A stretch of DNA of 64,000 bases from Akebia trifoliata (GCA_017979445.1 CM030718.1:28515021-28579020), one strand, 5' to 3'. Shown: positions 24,760 to 38,197, numbered from the stretch's first letter. Made by a program: numbers and translations. Notes: a model not told the origin generated them from the letters alone.

Positions 24760-27300
24760 AATCATAATATCATAATTCAGCATTATGGTAATGTCAGAAG
24801 TATGGTCCAGATGAGTCAAGTTTTATTTGAAATCATGGATTAGACATTTTATAAATCAGGCAATATACATTCCAAATTAAAGAATAAAAAGGACAAACAA
24901 ATGACTGCCTTTTCCATCAAAATGATTTGATGAACTAATTGTTAGAAATGTATGTGTAGACATGTTGTCAATAGTTTTGCCGAAATGATCTTATAATTAC
25001 CATTAGCGAATATGACATTTCGATCACTGAAATCTTGGCCATGCCTTACCCAAGAGAATGAAATCGGTCCGGATGTTGCCCTGGTGGAATCTAAAGGAAG
25101 TTTTCAACTTGGAAGAGAGCTGATTTATTTAAGTCGCCTTGTACGAGATTTAAAACCATGTTTGAAGGTTCACAGTTCTAAGGATCAGGAAGAACTCTGC
25201 AACCACAGATGGATTACCCTACACAAGGCCCTACACTTCGTTTTTCCTAAAACTTTTAAGGCGTTGTTTTTAAACTTGGCTGAGGTGCAGAGGTGGAACA
25301 AGATCCTTAATGTCATCAACTATGTTCCATGTGAACCAGACTCACTTTGCTTGAATCCAATACCAGCTTACACATTAATTATTGTTCATGCATCAGTTAA
25401 ATTATACAACTCATCAAGTCATGACAATTCTGATCATTTCAATCTTACTAGAAATATTTACTTACTTTGTATAAACGAGACATATATTTAGCTAAAGAAA
25501 ATGTAGATTGGTTGGCGTGTTATAAGTAAAAGTTGTATTGTTCTCATATCCTAATGATTCAACATACAACCCATTAAATAATAAATTATGATTATAAACA
25601 CACACACAAAAGACAAAACCATGTGGACATGTAAATAGAACAGCGTGAATTGAAAAGCATAAGCATCTTAGAAGACTCAAATCATTAATTCAAAAATAAA
25701 TGTACAACTAGAAATGTATGCTAATGAATTATCAAAAAGGAATGGTGCTTAGCATTATCAACAATGTCAGACAATTTCCGGTTGCAATTAGGGAATATGC
25801 CCCACATCAGCCAAACTATTCATTAGCTATTATATTGAGAAGGCCAGAAAACAAATCGTAACCGTCGAGCCAACTGACAGCTTTGATCAATAAGGAAGAT
25901 CAAAGCTATTATATCCATCAACGGTTGTTAAGATTGTAGGGCCATGGCAATTCAAGAGGGTGAGATGGGGACCACAGCAATAATTGATACTGCTGAGTTC
26001 CACAATACTTCCTCACTATCGAAATGTCCATGTCAGAATCAGTTAATTGTGAACAAGGGCCCACCCATGAAAAAGGATAATGGGCATTTTGTTTCAATAT
26101 CAAGGGACCTGAGAACCAGATACCACAATTTTAAATCTGAAAGCTGTAAATCACAAGGCAATTCTTCATTTCTATAAAAAGAGAGAAAGAGAGAGAGATA
26201 AAAGAGAGAATAAGACATTTGGAAAGTGAAGGATTATGGAATATAGTGGAGAATTCAACTGGTGCAGTCACATTGATCTAGACATCACTTAGAGAATGAC
26301 AAAAAGAGCAAAACAATCTTAAAATTGCTAGATCTAAGATTCAAATTTCTATATGCAACTCTAGTAATCAGATCTAAGTAAAACCACTTCAGGGAAAGTA
26401 TAAGTTATATGCAGAAATTCTCTTGAGCCATAAAAAAATGCAGAATATTTAAAAATAATAATTCCTTCTGAGAAAAATTAATCAAATAAAGAGACTGGAA
26501 ATCTCTAATCTTGATCAAGTCTTAATGTGTAGATCAAATCGGTGGATCCTAAATATAATCAAGTTCTTTATCACAACAGATCCATAGCATAACCTCAACC
26601 TTTCTTATGCTAAAGAAGTGAAAGATCAACTACAAAGGAAAAATTCCATCAGAGACCGATGGAGCTGTATCAAATTTGTGAAAAAATAAATCAGATAATA
26701 AAATTATTAGGAGTCCAGGGTCCTTAGCTTCTATAAACACAAAGGACCTCCTTCAACAAAAAAAAAAAAAGAAATAAAATCACACAAATCATCAAAACAA
26801 GAATACTTGCAAATCAAAGACATTTTCTTGAGCCTGAAACAAATGCAGATCAAATTCAATTTATTCTCACAAAATTGAAAAAAGTAATGGATCTTCTAAA
26901 ATTTTCAGAAAAAGAGGCATATTCAGATCTCAAATTGATAAATATGAAAGATAATCAGATCTAAAATTGAGCTTAAAGAAGTGTAAGAAAGGCAAGAACT
27001 CATGTTCAAAACTGAAATTAAAGAGATATAACAGCTAGATCATGATATAAAACTCCATAACCAAACCCTAAAACATGCTTTAACATTGAAGAAAACATTT
27101 GAAACCCTAAATTAATCAAGGAAAATCAGAGATTCAATAAAAAACTTTAACATACCTGAAGATTCGATCACAAACCAAGCAAAGGGAGGGAGATCGAACA
27201 AATCACTAAAACCTTCGATCAAACTCCGATCGATTCTGCTCTAAATCACCAAAACCTTCGATCAAAATCACAGATTCTGTAGAGAGAGATCGAGCGCAGG
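24760..27300. other. Body of element II without recognised gene
   Basis: A 159-codon plus-strand frame (25,012-25,491) and smaller frames at 25,944-26,177 have no recognised domain and no supporting splice structure. They may be intron or captured noncoding DNA. The sequence from about 27,170 to 27,540 is GA-rich and may be a captured 5' leader read on the minus strand. Confidence 0.4.
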
Positions 27301-27704
27301 TCTTTCGATCAAACTCCGACCATTTACCTTCTAGATCGAAACTTAGAAGAAGACGACTTCAAACTTATTGAAATCGGGATAGCTTCGAGTAAGAGAGAGA
27401 TCGATTCGAGAGAGAGAGTAACAAACAGATTCGAGAGAAAGTGAGAAGAGCGACGGATTCGACAGAGAGAGCGAGAGTGAGAGTGAGATACAAGCAGCGA
27501 GAGAGAGAGAACCGAGCGAGAGAGATACGGTCTGAAAATAATTTAAAAAAAAATTTGTTAGAGTGGCTATTGGCACCCCAAATTTTACTTATTTTGTTGA
27601 AACGACGCTTAAACGACGGTTCACAACTGTCGCAATTAACGACTGCCTTTAGCAGTCGTTTTTAGCGCAATTAGGCGTCGCCAAATCCGCAATATGACGT
27701 AGTG

Positions 27705-27793
27705 TTTCTATTTGTCAAAATCTCATACCGATATTGATTGATTAATTGACCATTAGTATGTGTTGGATTGATACGATGCAGACATAACTGTAA
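27705..27793. repeat. 89-bp direct repeat, right member
   Basis: It begins immediately after the terminal TAGTG of element II and repeats 24,345-24,433. The pair suggests that one flank was copied twice during faulty repair or a local duplication. Confidence 0.85.
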
Positions 27794-28027
27794 GCTTTCA
27801 CTTGGGGTTATATTTCCATGTCCATGATTCCCTTCCATGAATGAAACATTCACACCACTAATTCTCTCAAGACAGTCATGCTATCGCCTTCCCAACATTT
27901 AAGCCCGCATCCTATTGTTCCAAGCACGGTGCAATGACTTATAGGAGCCCCTTTTTAGTATAAAATGAAATAGATGGACAGGAAATCCAACTTCAAAGAA
28001 GAATCACCATACTATCACTACGTCATA

Positions 28028-28180
28028 ATGCGCCAAAAACGACTGTTCAAGACAGTCGTAAAAAGAGTTGTTTTAAAAGGAGTGGTTTTTTAAAAACGAC
28101 TGTCCAAGACAGTCGAGAAAAACGACTGTCAAAGACAGTCGGAAAAAACGACACTAAAATAAGAATATAGCGACGGTCAG
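28028..28180. repeat. CACTA subterminal palindromes, left end of element I
   Basis: Three palindromic units of the type CGACTGTCNAAGACAGTCG occur within 110 bases, plus a GCGACGGTCAGCGACCGTCG palindrome at about 28,169. The right end holds related AACGACAGTCTTAAGCAGTCGT sequence (about 36,149-36,170). Such subterminal repeats are the binding sites for CACTA DNA-binding proteins in other plants. Confidence 0.7.
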
Positions 28181-28847
28181 CGACCGTCGCTATAGGGTAT
28201 TTTTTTAAAAAAAAATATATATTTTACACCTGCCCCCCTTCACATGTTGCTGAATATTGGAAATACCCCTATGTTTTGACATTGATGACCTAGACCCCAA
28301 CTAACAATATGAAAAGACCCAAATACCCCTCGTCTTCAACTTTCATAAATCTAACTAAAAATCATTAATGATCTCCCACTCCTGTTTCAAATCAACACTC
28401 ACATTCAATTCAAACTAAAAATCACAAAGAATAATTCTGAAATATTAGACAGATATACAATCCATTAGAGGTAAACTTGTATCACCACTCTTTCAAATCA
28501 AATTCCTATTCCATCAACCTTTTGCAACACTTCTTCGTTGCTTCAACACTTGTTCGACAGCACGATCAAATGGCACCCATTACCACAAACAAAATATTAT
28601 GTGGTGTCTACAATAAAATATAAGCACACTATTTTATTTTGGTTCGGAGAACAATCCAACATAAATAGGAGAGAACATAAATTATATCAGTATTGGTGCA
28701 TCTACACCCACCATATTGATACATGTTTCATCTTCTTAGTCAATGATAAAGAAATTGAATTACATTCTCTTTGACCTACGAAACACCCCTCATTGGAAAA
28801 AATAGCCATTTAATCAGAGCTTGCATCTTACACAGAGTACAGGATCC

Positions 28848-29274
28848 TGACCTGTCAGACTTAAGCAATGACATCTTGACGAGACTTCCAAAACGTTCAA
28901 TCAATTCACTCTCGAATTCTCTACGATCCTGGAAATTGGGCAAAACAGAAAAAGTAAAGAAGATGCTTTAAGGGATGTGCATACACACTATGTAACAGCA
29001 ATGGCGCGTACCTTTCCCTCATAAAGGTGGTAAAACATTAGCAGGACGTAACTAGCATTTGGAGATGTCTTCTCAAGATTTCCCTTCAAAAATGTACAGC
29101 AGCAGAAAATCAAGTATTAGAAATTGATCAGCTACATTTTGTGTGTAGAACTGGCTGCTTAGATTGAACACAAAAGCAGCAAGACAAATGCAAATACCGG
29201 GTGATTAACTCGCTGAAGTACACAAAACATGAAAACAGCTAATGAATCGAGAGAGAACGGATTTGATTCAGTTC
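28848..29274 (-). pseudogene. Captured tRNA ligase (RNL) exons, minus strand
   Basis: Three exon-like blocks on the minus strand resemble the later part of plant tRNA ligase, which joins tRNA halves after intron removal and also splices bZIP60 mRNA. 29,274-29,198 encodes PFSLDSLAVFMFCVLQRVNH; 29,083-29,012 encodes NLEKTSPNASYVLLMFYHLY plus three residues; 28,928 to about 28,848 encodes REFESELIERFGSLVKMSLL plus a few residues. Each is bounded by plausible AG and GT sites, in the order of the parent gene. The rest of the gene is absent here, so this is a fragment. Confidence 0.75.
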
Positions 29275-30111
29275 CTGCACATTTCAAACGATTATGAAAT
29301 TTCAATCCAACAAATCAAAGTTGCTAACATGACATCAGTAGCTTCTTCATGGTATTACTTCTTAAGTAGATGAAAATCCATTCACTACTTATTAGTCAAA
29401 AAGCAACAGGACATTAAAACCTTAAGGCAAGAGAAAATGATGGTGAGATGGCACTATGACGAGTTTCCAATATTTTAACTAGATGCAATCGTTAAATTAC
29501 AGTTTTAGCACTAACCTAGGTAATATGGCATTGTGACAACAGTGGTTAACCAAAATTTTGATTTCATCTAGCTTTGAGTAACTTTCAGTAAGCTAAAATA
29601 TTGGAAAGAGAATAAAAACATAACGATGAAAGAATGCGGGAGAATATTTGATGAGTTTCTAAACGCCACAACTATCAGTTGGCCAATCAGTCATCAAACC
29701 TTTAACCCAAAATATTTGGGGTTGGCTGGATCAACCAAATGATTGATATGAAGGATTGGGACTTGTGGTTGGAGTTGGAGACAACTAAGTTTTTACATGA
29801 ATTGCCACGCTGAACCGACCCTTATGTCATGATTTAGGACCAGCAGTGCAGGGGAAAAGCTCTACTTTGTTACAAAATGAAGCTATCAAAGAGAGTGATA
29901 ATGCTGTACACAAAAGAAGATCCAGGCTTTAAGGGTTGGGTTTTTTGAGGAATTTGTCTTTAGCTGGGAGGCTTTGTGCTCCAACTAAGGGGCTGTTTGT
30001 AACTTTTCTTGTAGAGATTGGTCATCTCGACCTCGTGTTTGTTTTCATTAATAAAATATGTTTAATTATTTAAAGAAATAAAATAATGCCGTACATGAAA
30101 AAGGATGAGAC

Positions 30112-33100
30112 AGACTTCAAATCACGGTGTATGATCTTCAGATTGCAGTGCTCATGTAAATACTCCAAGCCATGGGCTGTACCAAAAGCTACACGTTTCC
30201 TTGTGGGCCAGTCCGGACCTCTCTCCCCTGGTTTTAAATCTGTAGGAAGGATCGAAAAGTTACTTAGATTAATGCTGAAGTATACTAACCCTAGAATAAA
30301 TACAACTTCCTCATAGGATGTAAGATATGTCAAAGTTACAAAACTGAAATGATAGAAAATAAATGTTGATCACTTGATTATGATACATGTTGTCGTCGAG
30401 GAGGTAAGGCAATACAAAATCGAAAGAAAATGAAGAAACTCTGTGCACACTGGTTTTCTCATTGATGTAAATCAAGAAGCATAGATTGAAGAGAATGATA
30501 TATTAGGGATTTTTAATTTGTTTAGGTTATATTATAATTTTGGTTCTTTGTTAGATTTGATGGTCAAGATTTGTGACCATCAATGCTACTTATAGCTTAT
30601 GAAGGAGATACCTCTTAAGCGATATGCAACACTGAGATTTTGCATGAATGGATAAACAAGAATTCTCTCTGATGAGGTTGTACAGAACCCAATCAACTGC
30701 AGAAGATTGCGATGAACTGCTACACTTATTAGCTCAACTTCCCTTTGGAATGCAGCCTCTCCACCAGACGTTTGACAGCAACCTTTGTATTGTCTAAGAG
30801 AACACCTATGTAAACTTTTCCAAAGCCCCCTTGCCCAATAACGTTATTCTCACTGAAATTTTCTGTTGCAATTTGGAGCTGTCGCAATGAAAATTTTCTC
30901 AATTGTCCAAAGAAAATTTTGCATTCGTCTTCACCTGTTATATAAAACGCAGAGGTTTAGGGAAAAAAAAGTATGGAAACATCATAATGGACTAATTTAG
31001 AAGTAATATTGTGAAAATGCAGTTAATATAATATAAAATTTTCACCCGACACTTCCTTAATTCAAAAAAAAAAAAAAAAAACCCCACTAAAGTTGACTAG
31101 AAAACCCATAACATGAAGTTTTTCCAATTTGTAGCACATGAATTAATGCCCACTCAATATTTTGCTCCGTTGTGCGTATTTCTCCATTAATTCTTTTTTA
31201 TTTACAGGAACAATCAAGGCATAATTCAAAATAAAGAATTTTTTATATGAGTTCCTCAGAACTAGGGAGCAATAGAGCAGCCACAACTATGTTTTAGAGT
31301 GATACGAAATATTTAAAAAACAACTAAAGAAAAGATTTATCAAAAAACAAAAAAAAACTAACGAAAACATTTTCAAGTAATGAAAAATGCAATTCATAGA
31401 CCAAATTACCAGCAACGTCAACAAAGACATCACACTTTTCGTGTACTTGACAGTATAGATATACAAAGATGGCCCCAATTATCAGAAGAAGCACAACACC
31501 TCCCACAGCACCAACTACAACTCCGAGTTTCGACTTGCTAATTGAAGCTAAAATCACATAAATTAATTAAGAACTCATTCATACTAGTAGGAAAAAAGGG
31601 ATGGATATCCGATAATGGAGGAAAAATGTAAACCTGGTACAGATAAGCTTGAGACACAAGGTTGCTGCAAACTAGAGCCACAGTCAAGACGAGTTCCCAT
31701 AAAACTGACACAATACCCTTGTCAATAATTGAGTGTAAAATAATATAATAGATTCATATCTAACAATTTTGAGTTGTCTCATGTTGGCACATCATGAAAA
31801 AACAACTTTCATGCTTGGTAGAGTGTCTTTTGAACCTTCCACAAACACAGGCAGGCAACAAAAGTCAACTTGAGCAATTATCAATAACCAGTCTCTAGTT
31901 AATGATTTCGCCAACAAACTCCTCCTCTGCTTCAGAAAAACAGAGCAGCAGAGGTCTTTGGTTAGTTCCTTTTTCTATTTTGGGGGTTACCTTGCATGCG
32001 CGCTCCCACACGTGTGTGTGTGTGTGTGTTGCCTTTTTTGCTTGCTAATGACATTTATTATTTTTTCGAAGAAATTATTGTAATGTATCACTCAACGAAG
32101 GACCATATAGCTGACCACTAAACTCAGGTCCATACCATCATGATAATAGCAATGAGAACATCACACTCTTAACATGTAAGCATTCTCATGTGCTTATTGA
32201 TTAAGAACACATTTAACATAACTTTAATAAAAATAAAATGACATTAAAAAGATATGTGTAACAAATTTACTTAAACATTGAAACTGAAAACAGTTGTGTT
32301 GGTATTCTCCCAATAAAGCTGTTGGATGAAAGATCCCTGTGAGCATTAAAACTCATAATTACTACGAATGCAAGAATATTGCACAAGAGGAGCAACGATT
32401 AAACAAGACCGACGGTAAGATAGAAGGTACACAGTTTCTTACAATTCCACTAATCCAGAAATATTTGTGATTGAATCAAGAATAGATCCACTTAAGTTGT
32501 TCCCACTTATTACCCTGGATTAAAAGCAATATTGAACTTTAGACCAGAAAAAACTGAAATATACAGTAAAAATTGAAGAGCGAAGAATTAGCCTCGCTAA
32601 CACTTGCAATAGCATTCACGTAGGTTCAAGATTACATAAATCCGTTCAATGGCTTATAACAGCATAGGAGATAACAAAGGAGCCAACTATACTTAACATA
32701 AAGCCCGAAAAGACAACTAGACGGTAACTTGATCCTCCTACATCATTTATTGAACTAGAAAATAGGTATCAAATTTTCCCGGCATGGATAGATTCAGAGA
32801 GTGACTAACTTTGGATAGGGCCTTTGTAAGACTATTTGCAACATGTTCCCTTGAATTCTTGTAGACTATAAATTGGTGACTTCAACAACTTGCACTTCTC
32901 AAATGACAATCCACTCCAAAAATTTCCTATAACACGTCTAGAATTATCCTAGCTCTACTCTTGACACATGCGACAAACTCTTGGAGTTTTCTATATTCTT
33001 TGGTTAATGATAATAAAAAGGGAAAAAAAAGGAGAGAAAAATTATCTATCAAACGGTTATGCTAGTAGCTATGCAGGTGAAGTTTAGCTAAATTTCCTTA

Positions 33101-33718
33101 ATGGGTCGTGGAAATGTAAGAGATTTTAAGGGACCAAACTACCATCAACATAAAACCAAAAGTCAAACAGACACTATATTACATTCTCTTATATATTCAC
33201 TTAAGTTTTCTTAACTAAATTTACTCAGTTAGAAAGAAGTATCTTCCGCTAAGTACAAGAATATTGACTAAATACAACCCATAATATAAGAAATGCTACT
33301 ACATCAGGAAGAGAACTTACAAGCTAACCAAGAACTTCAGTTTGGTAATTGAAGGTGAAAGAGTTCCAGAAAATCCCTTTGATGCCAAACTCCTGCAAAT
33401 GGGGCATTCAGAAACTAAATGTACTGTAAAATATGCACAAATTGAGACCATAAAGGTAATAGGCAATGTCAATTAAATATGAATGGGAGATGCAACCATT
33501 GTCGTCCACTTGCCAGCAAGCTTACTGAATGTTGGAATCATGAATGCTTTTGAAATTAATATGGAAGTAAGAAGGATGCACTTACAGGGCTATGACATTT
33601 CCATTCCTACAAGTGACATAAGACCAGCTAAAGCATGGGCTTACAAAGTTAACATTCCAATCAGTAATTCTCTTATTTGAATCATTTATGGCTTTTAAAA
33701 GCTCAATTAAAGCTTCAC
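30112..33718 (-). pseudogene. Captured LRR receptor-like kinase (LRR-II type) pseudogene
   Basis: Exon-like blocks in gene order on the minus strand: 33,718-33,586 (N-terminal LRR cap, EALIELLKAINDSN), 33,392-33,321 and 32,514-32,443 (72-base LRR exons), 32,337-32,271 (last LRR), 31,704-31,634 (Cys-containing juxtamembrane), 31,547-31,410 (membrane helix), 30,934-30,612 (kinase start with GQGGFGKVY and VAVKR) and 30,239-30,118 (ending HRDLK). A deletion near 30,755 removes about 17 bases after VAVKRL and shifts the frame. The activation loop (DFG) and the rest of the kinase are missing. The nearest family is the non-SERK LRR-II kinases such as At5g10290/At5g65240, from memory. Confidence 0.85.
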
Positions 33719-34216
33719 CTGAAACATTAGCAAACAAGAAAAAAAATACAACACTATCCATCAAGTAGAGTCAAAATGTCTAACAGGATGGATATGTAAT
33801 AAATAGGCAGTTATGACTATCATTGCTTTTGGTGCAAGTGAAAACTATAATATGAAATGTTTTTTAATCTGAAGTATATTTTAAGGAGGCCTTTTGAGCT
33901 TTCTTAGATATTTCCATGGTTATAGGTATGAAAAATATACGAGCAGGACTAGACAAGGTAATGGAAAATTGTGATGTCTGATCATAGATGATGTGATGTG
34001 AGTGTTATGAGATATCAAGGTTACTATCCGAATGACTAAGAAGACATTATTTCTCTCTTCCCCTCCCTTCTGTCAAATTTCAAAAACATTGTGGGCATGA
34101 GATTGTTATGTTACTCAATTATTAAGAAGTTTTACTTGCTAAAATCATTTCTGGGAATGTATTCTATTTAACTATTATACTAGTTATCTTATTTCCTCTG
34201 AATGCATTCATGACAG

Positions 34217-34314
34217 GAAAATATTGGCAGAAGGTTGCTGATGAACGCAGAAGAAAACCATATGCCATAACCCTCGTTGACAAAAATGCACCAAATGAAG
34301 AAGTCTGGAGGCAG
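34217..34314 (+). pseudogene. Captured tRNA ligase exon, plus strand
   Basis: A 98-base exon-like block between AG and GT encodes KYWQKVADERRRKPYAITLV and DKNAPNEEVWRQ, a conserved stretch of plant tRNA ligase in its polynucleotide-kinase region. It has opposite orientation to the other ligase exons of this element (28,848-29,274) and is separated from them by the receptor kinase fragment. No stop lies within the block. Confidence 0.75.
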
Positions 34315-34319
34315 GTAAC

Positions 34320-36060
34320 ATTTTGCCTCTCCTGTGTGAATTTGCATGTGTTGATTGGTACCAAAAGATTGGTGATGGCCATTTTTTTCTTTTCATGAAA
34401 CAGGATTTGGAAGTAAAAAATCACAAATCCATTACTCCGAATCTAAAAGTGAAGGATGATATTAAGAATATAATTAGTATTTAAAAAATGTTTGCAAACT
34501 TCTATAGTTTGGTACTTTAGTTACTACAAAAGTTTATTAGTCTTTATTAGGAGAAATGTCCTACATTTAAACCAAATGAACAAAGTCAATAAGAACATGG
34601 AGAAAATCCAACCAACCCATGAAAATGTCCTACATTTTGAAATAGTTATCTTTGACATTTGGGAAGTGTAATTGGGCAGCATACCTAATGTCTTCTTTTG
34701 CTCCTTATCAATGGTGTCAACAGTCCTTAGGCCTATCAATAAGAACAAAAATGTACAAAACAAATAACTAAGCTCACATCCTGGAGAAAAAGGTGGTCAA
34801 AATAAAAACTGAAAAAAATAAATAAATAAAAACAACACCACAATATCCACTGTCACATTGTATATTTTTTATTCATATAGTTTCCCGTTTATCCTTTCTC
34901 GGCAATCAAGTTCAAACAAGATAGACCATATATCTACCATGGTAACAAGGATACACCGGGGAAGGTTGTTTGGATGTATAGGTAGAAATCCGCCATCAGG
35001 TTGCAGGTTTAAGAAAAATGTTCTCAGCAGAAGTCTTCCAGGAAAAGAAAATTCAAGGAACCAAATCTCTAAGGCCAAATCAAAGAAAAAATAAAAGCAG
35101 AAATAGATATAAACTGACTGACAGCAGAAAACTACCAGAAACAATCAGCGATGATCTCCTCCTCCATTAAGAACCAGATTGCTCAGAGTCCTGAAAAGTA
35201 ACCAGACATCACAAGGTATAATATTTGTGAATTACATACTGAAAAGTGAAAGCATCAAACAGAAAACCTATGAACATCATCACAATACAATAAGATTCTA
35301 AGTTATTTTGATTAGATTATTAAGTCAGAAACTAACATGTAAATCTAGTTTGAGTTTTTCAGATGTAACAACTACCAACCACGCCCTGGATTGAAAAACA
35401 TAGCATCTAACAGATTTTCCACTTGAAATGCATCAAATCGAAATCTTGACACTTGAAATCTCGATTCACTTGAAATAGATGTTTATTCACTTTTTTTTTT
35501 TTTGGTAAGTAATGTTTATTCACTTTCAAAGGTTCCAAATCCAAAAATTATAACAAAAACATGAAGAAACAGAAAGAAACCCTAACTGACCTTGAGATCT
35601 GATTTCAGTCGATGGAGTTTCTGAAACCGAACTTGCAAGTAAAAACAGGCTGCCTTCTATTCCCTTGGATAGGGTTTGAACTTGACCATCAAGGATCTGA
35701 GTCTCCGGATGAATCAAAGGGATTGTAACCATTTTATGAGGAAAGTTCTTGAGTTTGATCTGGCAAAAACATGGAGAACTTGAAGGTGAAGGCCAGATCG
35801 AGGAGGTTTCGAAGCTATGGGGATCTTCAGAGCTAGATTTCCAACAAGGATTCGAACGAAAGGACAAGGATCCACAAACCCTAGATCTGGAATGCTGTGG
35901 AGAGAGAGTGCGTGCGAGAGACAGATACATACATAGAGTGTGAGAGAACGCGAGAGCGAGGACGAGTGAACGAGAGACCGAGGACGAGTGAACGAGAGTT
36001 GAGGGCGAGAGAGAGAGAGAGAGTGTGAACGAGAGACCAGAGACAGAGAGTCATTTTTCT
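34320..36060. other. Right part of element I, GA-rich, no clear exon
   Basis: I see no convincing exon after the ligase block. The segment 35,890-36,060 is GA-rich (GAGAGAGA and CGAGAG), matching the GA-rich stretch next to the right end of element II. It may be the captured 5' leader of a gene read on the minus strand. Confidence 0.4.
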
Positions 36061-36218
36061 CTCTCTTTTAGAATGGCTATTGGCACCCCAACTTTTACTT
36101 CTTCCGTAGAAACGACGGTTAAACGACAGATTAAAATTGTCGCAATTAACGACAGTCTTAAGCAGTCGTTTTTAGCGCAATTACGGTGTCGCGAAAAACG
36201 CAATATGACGTAGTGTAT

Positions 36219-37545
36219 ACATTTGGATATTTTCCAAAAATCTGTGTCACTTGAACCAACTTTGAAGCACACTCTATTCCTGAAATGGCAAATTATGTTC
36301 TACCATGCCTTACTCTACATCCAAGCAAAAAATAATACTTCCTTTATAGTATCAAATGCTGTTTAATCAAGTTCATTGAGGTAGATCACCTCGACCCCTC
36401 CTCCCCCCACCTTTTTTTTTTTTTTTGGTACAACAGCTTTTTTCTGATAGTTTCATTAATAACATTATCGAATAGTTAGACAGAAGGGTATGTTCTTCGA
36501 TGAGTAAAATGCTATATATGTTGGTTGACAGTGTTTCTTGAGAACAGATAAGTTGTTAAATGCAGTTTCTCAAAATGTACTTGGATCTTATTAACTCATG
36601 GACAAATGAATTGGAAACTAAATCTCTATCCAAGAACTTTATATCTTTAAAGATTAGTGTAAAGGTCTTGGCTGGTGAAAGGAAAGTCAAACAACATTTG
36701 AGAATCAGGTAGAGAGGGAGATAACAAGGCTCCAAATGATGAATGTAAGAAACCCATAACGGCTGCCCATAATACACTATATGCTAGCCAGATACACAAG
36801 GTCCCAGATCCAATACGATGCAGATACGGCTTCAGCACTTAAATTTTAATACAGGTAATGACGCCTGTTTAAAGTATACAAGCATCATGTCACCATGTGC
36901 ACTAGTGTTCTATCTACATAAAATTTTCAAAAATACCACTCACTTGTTACATTGGTGTCACAATCACACGGAAGTGCCCAAAACTCTGAGCAAATCTCAG
37001 AGCATGGCGTTACTCCATTAGCACAATATATATTGTGCCATTCAACACAACATTTCCAAGTTCTGAAATGTACTGAGATACGCTGGCAGTAGGCCTTAGT
37101 ATGCCCCAAGTAAGCATGCTTAGGCATAACCAGTAAGACCATATAAGGAACACAGAAATGTATTATCTAATACATACAAGATTTCTTAATTTCTTCCACC
37201 CTGACCACCCATAAAACAGGAGAAAGAGGGAAGGAGAGAGAGAGAGAGAGAGAAGGGGAGGGGGGGGGAAGATCCGTATCTCTCACTATCTAAGCATTAT
37301 GGTGATTATTGTATTTTCATAAATTTGGAGAAAGCTAATCATACAACAGTGATGATAATCTGACAGTTCATGTCCCACACTTCCAAATAAGCACGTACAT
37401 ATTGACAAATTACTTGAAACACCAGAAAATACTGCAATTGCTAGTTTACTATGGGAGACATAAAATCGTGAAGAAGTTCATCTATGATTTGATTAGGAAG
37501 TATCATGAAAAGAATGTCTATGTTATCCAAATGAGTACAGTAGGC

Positions 37546-37576
<31 letters not shown>

Positions 37577-38190
37577 AAAAAAAAAAAAAAACCACCCCCC
37601 TTATATCAATAATTCCGATGGAAACAAATTTTATGAAGCATAAGTAACCAGTATAACCATTCATCAAGATTATTTTTTTTTCATAACTTCCTTGTGTGGA
37701 CATCACATTTTTCTGAACAAACTTCTTGTATAAAATATATATATATATAGGCTCCATCATTAGATGGCCTCGTGTGATGACAGACATCATATCATGATTC
37801 CTTTGTGTCTTTTGAACTTCTATTATCTTTGGATATGTCTTTGGATTTGTCTTGGATATGTCTTTGGAATTGTACTACATAGGCTCTTATTGATTCATTT
37901 GACATAGGCTCCATCATTAGCTGATCTTGTATGATGACATATATCATAGCATGATCTACTCCTGTCTTTTGGACTTGTATTACATTTCTATTGTCTTTGG
38001 ATATGTACTACATATGCATTTCTATATGACTTTGATTGATTCATTACATATTACAATGGTAGACTTACTTGATATTAGTTTTAATGACTCATTTATTGTC
38101 TTCTAGGACTTTCACATTATTTTATATTATTTAATTAGTAACTAATAGTTTTTTTTTCTTTTTAGGTAAATTTTTTTAACTCCGCCAATG
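36219..38190. other. Element IV interior with homopolymers
   Basis: No gene is recognised. It contains C and A homopolymers at 37,544-37,590, a GA microsatellite near 37,225-37,255 and AT repeats near 37,736. The block beginning at about 38,198 is shared with element III at about 43,905. Confidence 0.5.
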
Positions 38191-38197
38191 AAAAAAT

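Larger units (their letters stand above)
24434..27704. mobile_element. CACTA element II, right-end remnant
   Basis: The last ~165 bases closely resemble the right end of element I, finishing CGCAATATGACGTAGTG at 27,704. No matching CACTA left end is found upstream; the left side fuses to the end of an 89-bp repeat that also follows the right end. The body carries at least one G3BP-like exon on the minus strand, and GA-rich sequence (27,300-27,540) next to the right end, as in element I. It is a truncated, immobile copy of the element I family. Confidence 0.75.
28016..36215. mobile_element. Pack-CACTA element I (8.2 kb)
   Basis: The left end is CACTACGTCATAATGCG at 28,016 and the right end is CGCAATATGACGTAGTG at 36,215, inverted with one mismatch over 17 bases. 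TAT flanks both sides (28,013-28,015 and 36,216-36,218). The interior contains exons of two unrelated host genes: tRNA ligase (minus-strand exons near the left, one plus-strand exon near the right) and an LRR receptor kinase (minus strand). No transposase is seen. GA-rich DNA lies just inside the right end (35,890-36,060). Confidence 0.9.

Noticed and set aside
25012..25491. 159-codon plus-strand frame in element II
   Set aside because: Although long, it shows no domain, no splice support and no counterpart in element I. It is left as unexplained rather than called a gene.
16540..27704. Pairing the left end of III with the right end of element II
   Set aside because: The terminal sequences belong to different families (CACTACGTGAAAA against CACTACGTCATA) and the flanking triplets do not match.
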